A stretch of 64,000 nt of DNA. It comes from CAWKDG01 sp963848355. GTDB lineage: Bacteria > Actinomycetota > Acidimicrobiia > Acidimicrobiales > UBA8190. Positions 45,147 to 54,750 of the stretch are shown in pieces (positions within the stretch are counted from its first letter, which is position 1; every line of letters starts with the position of its first letter). The notes under the pieces were generated by a model. That model saw nothing but the letters and a program-made list of their open reading frames with translations. It was not told the origin of the DNA and searched no databases. A program made the position numbers and the translations under genes. The DNA is taken from contig CAWKDG010000012.1 in the NCBI GenBank assembly GCA_963848355.1, positions 1,178,001 to 1,242,000 of the forward strand, read 5' to 3'.

Positions 45147-46964
45147 TCATTTGGCGTCCGCGGGCAGGCAGTACGACACCCGGAGTGAGACGGCCGGCGA
45201 GGGACCCGCGGGATGTACCGAGAGGCAGTGTCGCCGGACGAACAGGGCTCGCTCGTCGTCCGAACGAGGGCCGGTGAGGACGAGATGAAACTCCCCGTGT
45301 GCGATGGCGGAGCGCAGGGCGCCGAGCGTTGGTTCGGGTGTCGATCCGTCGTAGCCGCCGATGGGCAGCACCTCCTGGCCGGTGGCGAAGATGAAAGGGG
45401 CGGCAATCACCGATGTCTGAGTGGCGAGGAGGTCGGGAGCACCGTCTCGCACCCTCTCGATGGTGGGCAGGGTGGCGATGGGTCGCAGGGGCGCACCGAA
45501 GAAGGATCTGTTGAAGACGGTGACGGCCATCGGCTGAAACGGCGTGTCGAATGCACCCAGATCGTTGATGACCACCGATGCCGAGGCGACGGCCGGGACG
45601 ACCACCATGGCGGCAACGACAGTGAGTGCGCCGGCGACACCGACCGCCTTGTGATCCGTCTTGGCCTGGGCCGCGAGAGTCCCGGCGCCGAGCACAGCGA
45701 GCGTGATGGACACCGCCTCGAGCCAGCCGGGCACTCCGGTTCCGGCAGAGGGCACGAGCCACACCGCATAGGCGACGCTCACGACCAGGATGCCGACGAC
45801 CAGCACGCGGACCCGGACCAGCCTGCGGTGCGCCCACGCCTGGGTGGCCGCAATGCCGAGGAGGGCGGCAATGGGCGGTGACAGGGAGCCGAGGTAGTAC
45901 CAGTTGATGGCGCTGACCGAGAAAACGGACGCGAAGACGACAAGCCAGCACCCCCACAACACGACCGACGCGCGCAACAGATCGGTACGCGGGCGACGCC
46001 GCCGAGACCATAAGAGCGCCGGGACGACGATCACCGATGCGGGCAGCAGCCATCCGGTGTCACGTCCCGGCGGACCCTCGACGAGACGGGTGGCCGAGGC
46101 CGCCGGCGGAGCCTCGGCCAGGAATGGGATCCCCAGCGTCCGGCCCAGCACCTGATTCGGACTGCGATGGCCCACGCGCCCGAAACCGTTGTAGCCGAAC
46201 ACCTGACTGACCAGCGAGTCGTTGGTCGACCCGTCGACATAGGGCCGGTTCTCATGGGGAACCATCGACACGACAGCGATCCAGCTCAGCGACACCGCCA
46301 CGGTGACGCCCACCATTCCCGTCGCCCAGGCGATCCGTCGGGACGGTCTCGGGCCGGCAGCGATCAGATACGTGACGACGAGGGCGGGCAGTACCAACCA
46401 GGCCTCGAGCATCTTCGCCTGGAAGGCGAGTCCCGCCCACACACCCGCCATCACCAGGCTCGTGACCCTGTTGGTGCGCAGGGCCGAGACCAGTGAGTCG
46501 GCGCTCAGAACCAGGAGCAGGACGAGGAGCGAGTCGGCGACGTTGCCACGATTCAATGTCACGGTGGCCGGCGAGATGCCCAGGATGGCGGCGGCGATGA
46601 CGGCGGCGGCGGGGCCCGCGCAGCGACGCACGGCCCGGTAGAGGACGAGGACCGATAGGACACCCTCGACGACCTGGGGAAGGGCGATCGACCAGGTGTG
46701 GGCGCCGAAAAGCCGCACCGACAGGGCCTGGATCCAGAAAGCTCCGGGCAGCTTGTCGATCGAGATCGTCGCCGCCGGATCGAACGCAGCGAAGAGAAAG
46801 TTGTGCCAACTCATCGACATGCTTCGATCGGCGGCGGCGTAGAAGATCTCCGTGCTCGACCCGAGTCGCCATGCGTACAGCGCCGCCGACACGAGGGCGA
46901 TGACCAAGAGACTCGGTCGCGCCCACCGCGGTTGCTCCGGCGGTGAGGTCCACGGAGCCTTCAT
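45147..46964 (-). CDS. GT39-type membrane glycosyltransferase (ArnT/PMT-like)
   Basis: 605 residues. N-terminal loop motif TEIFYAAADRSMSMSWHNF and the downstream DPAATISIDKLPGAFWIQAL are typical of actinobacterial GT-C enzymes using polyprenyl-phosphate sugars. About 11 membrane helices follow. The soluble C-terminal part (IAAPFIFATGQEVLPIGGYD) is extracytoplasmic. It would transfer a sugar from a lipid carrier to a protein or wall polymer. The ATG overlaps the stop of the MarR gene by four bases (ATGA), so the two form an operon. The secreted Thr/Ser-rich proteins of this window are possible acceptors, but nothing links them directly. Confidence 0.88.
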   Translation of the reverse strand: MKAPWTSPPEQPRWARPSLLVIALVSAALYAWRLGSSTEIFYAAADRSMSMSWHNFLFAAFDPAATISIDKLPGAFWIQALSVRLFGAHTWSIALPQVVEGVLSVLVLYRAVRRCAGPAAAVIAAAILGISPATVTLNRGNVADSLLVLLLVLSADSLVSALRTNRVTSLVMAGVWAGLAFQAKMLEAWLVLPALVVTYLIAAGPRPSRRIAWATGMVGVTVAVSLSWIAVVSMVPHENRPYVDGSTNDSLVSQVFGYNGFGRVGHRSPNQVLGRTLGIPFLAEAPPAASATRLVEGPPGRDTGWLLPASVIVVPALLWSRRRRPRTDLLRASVVLWGCWLVVFASVFSVSAINWYYLGSLSPPIAALLGIAATQAWAHRRLVRVRVLVVGILVVSVAYAVWLVPSAGTGVPGWLEAVSITLAVLGAGTLAAQAKTDHKAVGVAGALTVVAAMVVVPAVASASVVINDLGAFDTPFQPMAVTVFNRSFFGAPLRPIATLPTIERVRDGAPDLLATQTSVIAAPFIFATGQEVLPIGGYDGSTPEPTLGALRSAIAHGEFHLVLTGPRSDDERALFVRRHCLSVHPAGPSPAVSLRVSYCLPADAK

Positions 46965-47419
46965 GAAGCCCCGTCGGGTGCGCCGATCTCCATGACGGCC
47001 GCAAGGGTCCGGCGCATCACGTCGACGTTCGTGCGGCCGGCGCGGGCCACCAACGCCGCGTCGACCCGCTCGATGGCTCTCCGGACCACCGTCGCGACCT
47101 CCGCGCCCCGGGACGTGAGGGAGATGGTGAGCCTCCGGCGGTCGGCCGCATCCACCTCCCGATCGAGATAGCCCCGCGTAACTAGGGCGTCGACGAGTTG
47201 CCCCGACGCCTGCTTCGAAAGACCCAGCTGGACGATGATCCGGCTGAGCGGGAGACCGGCACGGGCGATCGCACCGACGACATACGGACCGTTCTTCGGG
47301 AGGTCATCGAAGCCGGCATCTGTCACCGCCCGCCTGACCGCCTCGCCGTAGGTTCGGCGCGCTCCGCGCAGGAGAGCCGGCAGGGGCACGTCCTCGTCCC
47401 GCTGCTCCCCCCGGGCCAT
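46961..47419 (-). CDS. MarR-family transcriptional regulator
   Basis: 152 residues with the MarR winged helix: LPLSRIIVQLGLSKQASGQL (recognition region), VDALVTRGYLDREVD, and the wing AADRRRLTISLTSRG. The N-terminal GARRTYGEAVRRAVTDAG and C-terminal helices form the dimer interface. The gene overlaps the glycosyltransferase downstream. Its promoter region has an imperfect inverted repeat (47429-47464), suggesting autorepression. The -10-like TAAGAT ends six bases before the ATG, so the mRNA is probably leaderless. Confidence 0.9.
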   Translation of the reverse strand: MARGEQRDEDVPLPALLRGARRTYGEAVRRAVTDAGFDDLPKNGPYVVGAIARAGLPLSRIIVQLGLSKQASGQLVDALVTRGYLDREVDAADRRRLTISLTSRGAEVATVVRRAIERVDAALVARAGRTNVDVMRRTLAAVMEIGAPDGAS

Positions 47420-47428
47420 ACCGCCATC

Positions 47429-47464
47429 TTAGTCAAGAACGCGGACAGTCTGAGTTCGTACTAA
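47429..47464 (-). promoter_or_regulatory. imperfect inverted repeat, likely MarR operator
   Basis: Arms TTAGT..GAAC (47429-47440) and GTTC..ACTAA (47454-47464) with a 13-base centre, lying between efeB and the MarR start. It overlaps the presumed promoter. Confidence 0.4.
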
Positions 47465-47486
47465 CTGCGCCGGCCATACCGCCCGC

Positions 47487-48735
47487 TCAGGCCTCCATCA
47501 GCCCCCGGCCCAGCCAGTCCTGGGCGTTGCGGACGCCGGGGAGGGCGAAGAAGTAGCCGCCGCCGAAGGGCTCGATGTAATCGGCCAACGGCTCGTCGAT
47601 GAGCCGGGTCTGGGTCGCTTCGAACTGGCGGATCACGTCCTGCTGGAAGCAGTTGAAGATGAGTCCCATGTTCAGGGTGCCGTTCACGTCGATCCCGAGG
47701 TCGTAGTTGTAGCCCCGGCGCAGGATGCGGCTCGGCTCGGTCCGGGCCGTGCGGGGATTGGCCAGCCGCATGTGGGCCGTCAAGGGGACGTCGTAGCCGT
47801 AGGGGTCCTTGGCATAGTCGGGGATGTCGGTGTAATCTCGTCATGCCCAGCGGGGCGCCGTTGGCCCGGTAGCGCCCGATCATCGTCTGTTGCTCGTGCA
47901 TCGAGACGCGGTCCCAGAACTCGGTGAACATCCGGATGAGCCGGATCACGTGGTAGCTCCCGCCGATCGGCCCACTCCGGCTCGCCGTGGCCTTTCACCA
48001 CCCACAGGAGCTGGTCGGCGATCTTCGGGTCGTGGACGTCGGGGTTGGCGATACCGTCCATGAAGCCGAGATGGTTGCGCGGCACCCCGTCGGGCCGCGG
48101 CGGCGAGATGAAGCCGTCCATCCGCCAGCGCATCTGCATGGCCCCACGCGTGTGCCGGGCGATGTCCCGCAGGGCGTGGAGGACGGTGTCGGTGCTGCCG
48201 GCGCAGAGCTGGAGCATCATGTCGCCCCCCAGCTACTCCGGCGTTCAGGCCGTCGTTGGGGAAGGCCTGCATGGTGGTGAGACGGATGGGCCTCTGCGTC
48301 GCCAGCCCGAAGCGGTCGTCGAAGAGGGTCGTCGACACCCCCAGGGTGACCGTCAGGGCGTCGGGGGGGACGTCGGGCCCGAGTGTGCCGCTGTCCGACG
48401 GGGGGCTCTGCGTTCCCAGGGCCGGCGGGACCCCGCCGGCCGTGAGGAACCGGGCCCGCGCCGGTGATGGTGCGCAGCAGGTCGGTGAGGGTGGAGCGGT
48501 CCTCGGCGATGACGTCGAGGGCCAGGAAGGCGGCCGCCGGGGGCGCCGGGGTCAGGATCCCCGCCTGGTGCCGACCCTCGAAGGGCACGGGCCCGAGGGT
48601 GGCGTCGCTCTTGGCATCGGCCACCGGTGCCGACGGGGTGACGGCATCGGCCTCGGCCGACGCGGACAACGCGGCCGAGGCGCCGACGGCACCCAGTCCC
48701 GAGCGCAGCAGGAACTTGCGCCGGTCGATGGTCAC
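47487..48735 (-). CDS. efeB: Dyp-type peroxidase EfeB, Tat-exported (frameshifts)
   Basis: Haem dye-decolorising peroxidase that partners EfeO in iron uptake. The Tat signal DRRKFLLRSGLGAVGAS begins at the GTG 48735. Mature sequence: LGPVPFEGRHQAGILTPAPP, TTLFDDRFGLATQRPIRLTT, and the Dyp signature GFMDGIANPD (GxxDG). The distal part holds LTAHMRLANPRTART (region of the proximal His) and FNCFQQDVIRQFEATQ. Frame changes lie near 48455, 48236, 47965 and 47840. All family blocks are present, so the protein is probably intact in the organism. The start overlaps the efeO stop (GTGA). Confidence 0.85.
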
Positions 48736-49995
48736 GTCGTCGACCCCACGACCTGGAGGAGCTCGGGGACGAGGTCCAGGGTTTCGAGGGCGGCGCCGAT
48801 GGCCCCGTCGACCTGCTCCCGTTGCGCCAGCGGCACGTCGGTGACCGCCACCCACTGCCCGTTCACCTGGGTCGCCGCCAGGGCCGCGTCCAGCGTGTCC
48901 AGTTCGGTGGCCGACCGTCGCCTCCAGGTCCGGGGCGCGCGGGGCGAGGACGGGCGCCAGCAGCGCGAGCAGCTCCCGGGTGCCGTCGACATCGGCCTCC
49001 ACCGACGCCATGTCGGTGCCGCTTCCGTAGTCGTCGTCACCACTCAGCTCGTCGCGCAGGGCGTCCTCGAGGATCTCGTGCGTCCGCAGCGGGAGCTCGG
49101 TCGCCGGGATGGATTCGCCGGGGAATTGCCGCGCCAGCTCGTTGACGTCGGTCAGCAGCGTGCCGGTGTCACCGGCGGCCGCCGTCAGATCGTCGTTCTG
49201 CCACAGATCCATCTCCACCTTGTGGAACCCGGTGAACTGAGGACTGTCGACGCCGGCCTGGAGACGGTCGGCGGTGCCGTCGATGCTCAGGCCCAGGTCT
49301 CCGAAGGCGTCGTAGGCGCCGCCGATGCGGTGCCAGGTGAGATGGGCGGTGAGCCAGGCGGCGCGGGCGGCGGCGAGCTGTCCGTCGGCGATGGCGGCGC
49401 GCAGCAGCTGGACCTGACTCGACTCGAGGATCAGCTCGTCCGTCACGTAGGCACGATAGGAGGCGATGGCCCCGGCCATCTGCTGCGAGGTCACGGGGAT
49501 CACGAACATGGGGCCGGCCGGACCGCGACACCGGGGCCGGCCCGACCGTGGCCGTCGCCGACGTGAGACGGCGCTGACCGTTCAGCCGGCAGCTCCACCG
49601 GTAGCGACCCGACTTTCAGGCGCAGCGAGAGCGTGGTGGTGGCGTCGGCGTGCACGGCCGCCTGGGCCACCGTCACGCCCGAAGTAGGGATTGAAGAGGT
49701 AGATCTCGCCCGGGTGGCTCGTCCGGTCGTCGATGCGGAACACGACAGGGCCGGCCGTGCGCGCCGACCAGCCCGGGACGCACCGCTCGGTGGTGACGAG
49801 AACGGGCGCCGGTGACGACAGGTACCGCGCCGGCGCCGGGCCGTGCGTCGAATCGTGTGACGTGCGGTGTGCCGGGGCGCCTGACGTGGCCGGCGACGAC
49901 GGCGCGTCGACCACGACGACCAGGGCCGCCGTGGTCAGAACAATCGTGGCCACCACGAGAGCCGAGGCGACCGGGCGGCGGTACAGGCGTCTCAT
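48732..49995 (-). CDS. efeO: iron uptake protein EfeO (M75/imelysin domain), frameshifts
   Basis: Periplasm-facing component of the EfeUOB ferrous iron system. An N-terminal membrane anchor (PVASALVVATIVLTTAALVV) is followed by the small beta domain beginning VTTERCVPGWSARTAGPVVF and passing through GEIYLFNPYFG. After frame breaks near 49685 and 49525 comes the M75 domain: PVTSQQMAGAIASYRAYVTD, SPQFTGFHKVEMDLWQ (HxxE region), LPLRTHEILEDALRDELSG and VEADVDGTRELLALLAPVLA. A third break near 48915 leads to the end LETLDLVPELLQVVGSTT. ATG 49995 has GGGGTAGGA directly upstream. No EfeU permease gene is adjacent. Confidence 0.83.
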
Positions 49996-50143
49996 TCCTA
50001 CCCCGCAGACCATGGAGCGGCGTCCCCAAGACCGTATACCGGGGCCGTCGACTATCTCGGTCGCACGGGTGCCTCGGGCCGGTCGGGCGCACCGGTCGGC
50101 GTCCTGAACGGTCACGGACGTGTGGGCTACGGTCGCATCCGGT

Positions 50144-51571
50144 ATGGCCCACCGCGGCGACATCCCCGGAACCGGATCCCCACGACGCCAGACGGGCCCC
50201 GTCGTCAGCCGGCGCGCCATGCTCGCAGCGGCCGCCGTCGGGGCCACGGGGATCGTGCTCGGGGGGCGCGGCGTGCCGTCAGCGTCCCGGGGCGTCACCC
50301 CCGGCCGGGGGGGCGACGCCCGGCTCACCGCCGCCGCCATCCGTCAGCCCGGGTCTCTGCCCAATCCGGCGGCCGCGCCCGGCACCGAGCACCTGCCCGA
50401 GATCAAGAACATCGTCGTGGTCATGATGGAGAACCACTCGTTCGACAACATGCTCGGCATGTCGGGCCGGGGCGACGGGTTCCCCCTGGGTCACGACGGA
50501 AGCTGCCCACGGCCGCCTGCCCGAACGGCAAGGGCGGGCTCGTCCATGCCTTCCACATGCCGAGCGACTGCATGACCAACGGTGTGGGCAACGACTGGAA
50601 CACAGGCCACCATTCCTACGACAACGGGACGAACCAGGGCTTCGTGGAGGCGTCGACGGGGGAGACGATGGGGTACTTCACTCGACAGCGACATGCCCTT
50701 CACGTGGGGACTGGCCCGGACCTTCCCCATCGCCGACCGGTGGTTCTGCTCGGCGATGGCGCAGACCAACCCGAACCGCCGCTATCTCTTCGCGGGCACG
50801 TCGCTCGGCCTGATCAACGACAGCCTGCCCTCGGAGCTGCCGCCGAACGGAACGATCTTCGACAGTTTCAACAAGTACGGCATCACGTGGAAGGACTACT
50901 ACTCCGACAACCCCTCCCCCCTCGTGTACATCGGCTTGGCGGCCAAGACCTCGATCACCGACAAGTTCGTGAAGATGGCGGAGTTCTTCGAGGACGCCGC
51001 CGCCGGGACGCTGCCGCAATTCTCGATGCTGGAGCCGAACTACACCGTCCAGTCGGAAGAGAACCCGCAGGACGTCCAGTACGGCGACCAGTACCTGTCC
51101 GATGTCGTGAACGCCGTCCTGCAGGGACCGCAATGGTCGAACACCTTGATGATCTGGACCTATGACGAGTGGGGCGGCTGGTACGACCACGTCCCGCCCC
51201 CCGCCGCCATCGCCCCCGACGACGTGCCCCCCGACCTACCCCCCGGCTACTACCCGGGAGGGTTCGACCGCTACGGCTTCCGGGTGCCGGCCGGGGTGAT
51301 CTCCCCCTATTCCCGGCCCAACTTCGTCTCCCACGCCGTCTACGACCACACCTCGGTGCTGAAGACGGTCGAGACGAAGTGGAACCTTCCCGCGCTCACC
51401 CGGCGCGACGCCAATGCCACCGACGTCCTGGCCATGGTCGACCTGAAGGCCAGGCCGGCGTTCCTCACCCCGCCCCGCCTCCCCGATCCGGCCAACGCCG
51501 CCGGGTCGTACACATGTCTGGCCACGGGCCCCGGACAGATCCCCCCGCCGTCGGCGGTGACGCCGTCGTGA
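50144..51571 (+). CDS. phospholipase C / acid phosphatase family protein, Tat-exported (two frameshifts)
   Basis: Alkaline-phosphatase superfamily phosphoesterase of the bacterial phospholipase C type. The Tat signal VSRRAMLAAAAVGATGIVLG lies at residues 20-40. The metal site motif IVVVMMENHSFDNMLG follows. After frame changes near 50503 and 50680 come TFPIADRWFCSAMAQTNPNR and LMIWTYDEWGGWYDHVPPP (second metal cluster), then RVPAGVISPYSRPNFVSHAV and YDHTSVLKTVETKWNLPALT. It would hydrolyse phosphoesters such as phospholipids outside the membrane. The stop overlaps the GTG of the lipoprotein gene. ATG 50144 chosen; GTG 50120 is also in frame. Confidence 0.85.
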
Positions 51572-52179
51572 GAACGACCCCGCCACCGCGCTCCCGGGTG
51601 GTCGGCGTCGCCTCGGCGCTCACGGTGGCGTCGCTCGGCGTGCTGTCGGCCTGTTCCGGGGGTACCCCCTCGGCCACACCCACGACCACGTCGACGACGA
51701 GCCGGCCGGGTACCACGACGCCCACCGTCGCCGCCTGCTCGCCGTCGGCCGTGGCGGCCTCCATCAACTTCACCAAGTTCGGTGGGACGTCGTCGACACT
51801 GGCCGGCGCCGTCGTGTTCCGGAACACCTCGAGCAGCCCGTGCGCCCTGCACGGTGTGCCCCGGGTCCAGATCGTGACGACCAGCGGACAGCCGCTCCCG
51901 GCGTACCAGGAGATCGGTCCGGCCAACGTGGTCACCGTCGTCCTCACCCCGGCGGCAGCGGCGGGCACCGGGACCGAGGCCGCCTCGAGCATCACCTTCT
52001 CGTCGTGGACGTGCGCCACCCACTCGTTCTCCCTCACCGTCCGGTTCCCCGGGTGGGGGAGCTCGGTGCCGGCGGCACCGAACGCCACCAGTGGCACCAA
52101 CTCGACGACCCCCTGCTCACCGGCGGCGGAGACGGGCCAGACCGTCTACATGGGTTCGGTGGCCCCGGTCGCCGGCTGA
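51568..52179 (+). CDS. DUF4232 lipoprotein
   Basis: 203 residues. The signal ends in a lipobox (GVLSACSGG), so the Cys near residue 29 is probably acylated and the protein membrane-anchored. A Thr/Pro linker is followed by one DUF4232 beta domain with paired cysteines: AGAVVFRNTSSSPCALHGVP and TFSSWTCATHSFSLTVRFP. Function of the domain is unknown. GTG 51568 overlaps the phospholipase stop by four bases, so it is co-translated with that enzyme. Confidence 0.85.
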   Translation: MRTTPPPRSRVVGVASALTVASLGVLSACSGGTPSATPTTTSTTSRPGTTTPTVAACSPSAVAASINFTKFGGTSSTLAGAVVFRNTSSSPCALHGVPRVQIVTTSGQPLPAYQEIGPANVVTVVLTPAAAAGTGTEAASSITFSSWTCATHSFSLTVRFPGWGSSVPAAPNATSGTNSTTPCSPAAETGQTVYMGSVAPVAG

Positions 52180-52211
52180 GCTCCCGCCGGGTCGGCGACC
52201 CGGCCAAGTGC

Positions 52212-52240
52212 TGAGTCTCTCTCATACCGAGCTAGACTCA
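52212..52240 (+). promoter_or_regulatory. MarR operator and leaderless promoter
   Basis: Perfect 7-bp inverted repeat TGAGTCT-N15-AGACTCA. The right arm contains a -10-like TAGACT (52233-52238), seven bases before the GTG at 52246. A bound regulator would cover its own promoter; the transcript would start at or next to the start codon. Confidence 0.5.
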
Positions 52241-52245
52241 CTAAT

Positions 52246-52740
52246 GTGCACGATGAACCGACGGCCGAGAGGGCATTCACCGACAGCACGGCCGAGCTGG
52301 CCGAGCTGCTCGCCCACTCGGCCCGGCGCTTGCGGCAGGGCTCGGCCGCCCAACTCTCCCCCCTGGGACTGACCAACGCCCAGGCCCGGGTCCTGCGCAT
52401 CGTGGCGTCGGCACCCCACCCGCCGCGCATGGCCGACATCGCCGCCCGCTTGGACGTCGTGCCCCGGTCCGTCACCACCATGGTCGACGGCGTCGAGGCG
52501 GCCGGTCTCATCGTCAGGGCGCCCGATCCCCACGACCGTCGCTCGGTGCTGGTGTGCCTCACGGCGCGCGGCCACGCCCTCCTAGCCCGCATCGAGCACG
52601 CCCGCCGGGCCACGGCCGACGAGGTCTTCGGCGGCCTCACCGCCGATGAGCGAGCCGACCTGGCCCGACTGCTCGGCACCCTGTGCCACCGCGACGGATG
52701 CCGGAGCGACGCCCACCGACACCACCAAGGCAGGACCTGA
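52246..52740 (+). CDS. MarR-family transcriptional regulator
   Basis: 164 residues: dimer helix STAELAELLAHSARRLRQGS, then LGLTNAQARVLRIVA, the recognition helix region MADIAARLDVVPRSVTTMVD, and the wing DPHDRRSVLVCLTARGHALL. The last 15 residues are His/Arg rich. It is the first gene of an operon with an ABC exporter two bases downstream, a common arrangement for drug-responsive repressors. It is probably autoregulated through the repeat at 52212-52240. Confidence 0.92.
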   Translation: MHDEPTAERAFTDSTAELAELLAHSARRLRQGSAAQLSPLGLTNAQARVLRIVASAPHPPRMADIAARLDVVPRSVTTMVDGVEAAGLIVRAPDPHDRRSVLVCLTARGHALLARIEHARRATADEVFGGLTADERADLARLLGTLCHRDGCRSDAHRHHQGRT

Positions 52741-52742
52741 CC

Positions 52743-54641
52743 ATGGGCATGGGGATGGGCAGGGGCCACGGCGGACCCGGCTTCGGGTTGATGCGATCGT
52801 TCCGCCGGGACCAGTCGGTCGTCCATCAGCAGCTGCCGCCGGGCATCGTCCGGCGCATCGCCCGCTTCGCCGCGCCGTACCGGCGGATGCTCGTCGTCTT
52901 CCTGGTGCTCATCATCGTCGACGCCGTCATCGGGGCGGCCAACCCCCTCATCTACCGCGCCATCATCGACGTCGGGATCGCCCACCACCGCACCGGGCTG
53001 ATCGTGGACCTGGCTGTGGTGGTCGGCCTGCTGGCCCTGGCCGACGCCGGGCTCACCCTGGGGCAGCGGTGGGTGTCGGCCCGGATCGGCGAGGGGCTCA
53101 TCTTCGACATGCGGGCCAAGGTGTTCACCCACATCCAGAAGATGCCGCTGGCCTTCTTCACCCGCACCCAGACCGGTTCCCTCGTCTCCCGTTTGAACAA
53201 CGATGTCCTCGGGGCTCAGCAGGCCTTCACCGACACCTTCAACTCGGTGGTGAGCAACGTCATCGGCGTGGCCATCACCCTGGGGGCGATGTTCTACCTG
53301 TCGTGGGAGATCACCCTGGTGGCCCTCCTCCTCCTGCCGATCTTCCTGGTCCCGGCGCGGTGGGTGGGGCGTCGACTGGCCGACATCACCCGTGAGAGCT
53401 ACATGCTGAACGCCCAGATGGTCAACACGATGACCGAGCGCTTCAACGTGTCGGGCGCTCTGCTGGTCAAGTTGTTCGGCCACGGCGAGGACGAGGTGGA
53501 GGGCTTCGAGAAGAAGGCGGGCCGCGTGCGTGACATCGGCGTCACCCAGGCCATGTACTCGGCCGTTTTCATGGCCGCCCTGCTTCTCACCGCCTCGTTG
53601 GCCACCGCCATCGTCTACGGCTGGGGCGGGGTGCTGACCGTCCACCACGTCCTGCTCGTCGGCTCACTGGTCGCTCTCACCGCCTACCTGCAACGTCTCT
53701 ACGGTCCCCTGACGGCGTTGTCGAACGTGCAGGTGGACATCATGACCGCCCTCGTGTCCTTCGACCGCGTCTTCGAGGTCCTCGACCTGGCCCCCATGAT
53801 CGACGAGAAACCCGACGCCGTCACCATCCCCCGCGGCCCCGCCACCATCGAGTTCGACCACGTCGACTTCAGCTACCCGCGGGCCGAGGAGGTGTCCCTG
53901 GCGTCGCTCGAGTCGGTGGCCGTTCTCGACCAGAGTCCCTCCAGCCAGGTCCTCTTCGACGTGTCGTTCACGGCCCGTCCCGGCCAGCTCGTCGCCCTGG
54001 TGGGCCCGTCGGGCGCCGGCAAGACGACGATCAGTCACCTCGTCCCCCGCCTCTACGACGTGCGCGCCGGGGCGGTGCGGCTGAACGGCATCGACGTGCG
54101 CGACGCCACCTTGCGGTCCATCCACGACGTGGTCGGTGTGGTCACCCAGGACGCGCACCTCTTCCACGAGACGATCCGGTCGAACCTCGTCTACGCCAAG
54201 CCGGGGGCGACCGACGACGAACTGTTCGCCGTCCTACGCGCCGCGCAGATCCTGCCGCTCGTCGAGTCGCTGCCCGACGGTCTCGACACCCTGGTCGGCG
54301 ACCGCGGCTACCGGTTGTCGGGCGGGGAGAAGCAACGGATCGCCATCGCCCGGCTGCTGCTCAAGGCACCCGACATCGTCGTCCTCGACGAGGCCACCGC
54401 CCATCTCGACTCGGAATCGGAACTGGCCGTGCAGGAGGCGCTGCGGATCGCCTTGGCCGGGCGGACGTCGCTCGTGATCGCCCACCGGTTGTCGACGGTC
54501 CGCGAGGCCGACATGATCCTGGTGGTCGACGACGGGCGCATCGTGGAGCAGGGGGGACACGCCGAGCTCCTGGCCGCCGACGGTGTCTACGCCGAGCTCT
54601 ACCGGACCCAGTTCGAGCACCAGGCCGACGACGAGGGGTGA
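52743..54641 (+). CDS. ABC exporter, fused permease and ATPase (MsbA/BmrA-like)
   Basis: 632 residues, a half-size type IV ABC exporter that acts as a dimer. The N-terminus is Gly/Met rich, then six TM helices (start FAAPYRRMLVVFLVLIIVDA). The coupling region KVFTHIQKMPLAFFTRTQTG is typical. The ATPase domain has Walker A LVGPSGAGKTT, Q-loop VTQDAHLFHETIRSNLVYAK, signature RLSGGEKQR, Walker B DIVVLDEATAHLDSESE and switch IAHRLSTV. Between the FSYP strand and Walker A there is an unusual insert of about 25 residues (AEEVSLASLESVAVLDQSPS). Likely exports a drug or lipid under MarR control. Confidence 0.95.
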   Translation: MGMGMGRGHGGPGFGLMRSFRRDQSVVHQQLPPGIVRRIARFAAPYRRMLVVFLVLIIVDAVIGAANPLIYRAIIDVGIAHHRTGLIVDLAVVVGLLALADAGLTLGQRWVSARIGEGLIFDMRAKVFTHIQKMPLAFFTRTQTGSLVSRLNNDVLGAQQAFTDTFNSVVSNVIGVAITLGAMFYLSWEITLVALLLLPIFLVPARWVGRRLADITRESYMLNAQMVNTMTERFNVSGALLVKLFGHGEDEVEGFEKKAGRVRDIGVTQAMYSAVFMAALLLTASLATAIVYGWGGVLTVHHVLLVGSLVALTAYLQRLYGPLTALSNVQVDIMTALVSFDRVFEVLDLAPMIDEKPDAVTIPRGPATIEFDHVDFSYPRAEEVSLASLESVAVLDQSPSSQVLFDVSFTARPGQLVALVGPSGAGKTTISHLVPRLYDVRAGAVRLNGIDVRDATLRSIHDVVGVVTQDAHLFHETIRSNLVYAKPGATDDELFAVLRAAQILPLVESLPDGLDTLVGDRGYRLSGGEKQRIAIARLLLKAPDIVVLDEATAHLDSESELAVQEALRIALAGRTSLVIAHRLSTVREADMILVVDDGRIVEQGGHAELLAADGVYAELYRTQFEHQADDEG

Positions 54642-54750
54642 GCCGCCGGCCTCCGCCGGCCCCTGAGAGTCTCCCGCCGCCGCACTGGACGCCACCGCAC
54701 TGGACGCGGCGGGCGACGGTGGGGTGCAATTCGGCCACCACCCCACCGCC

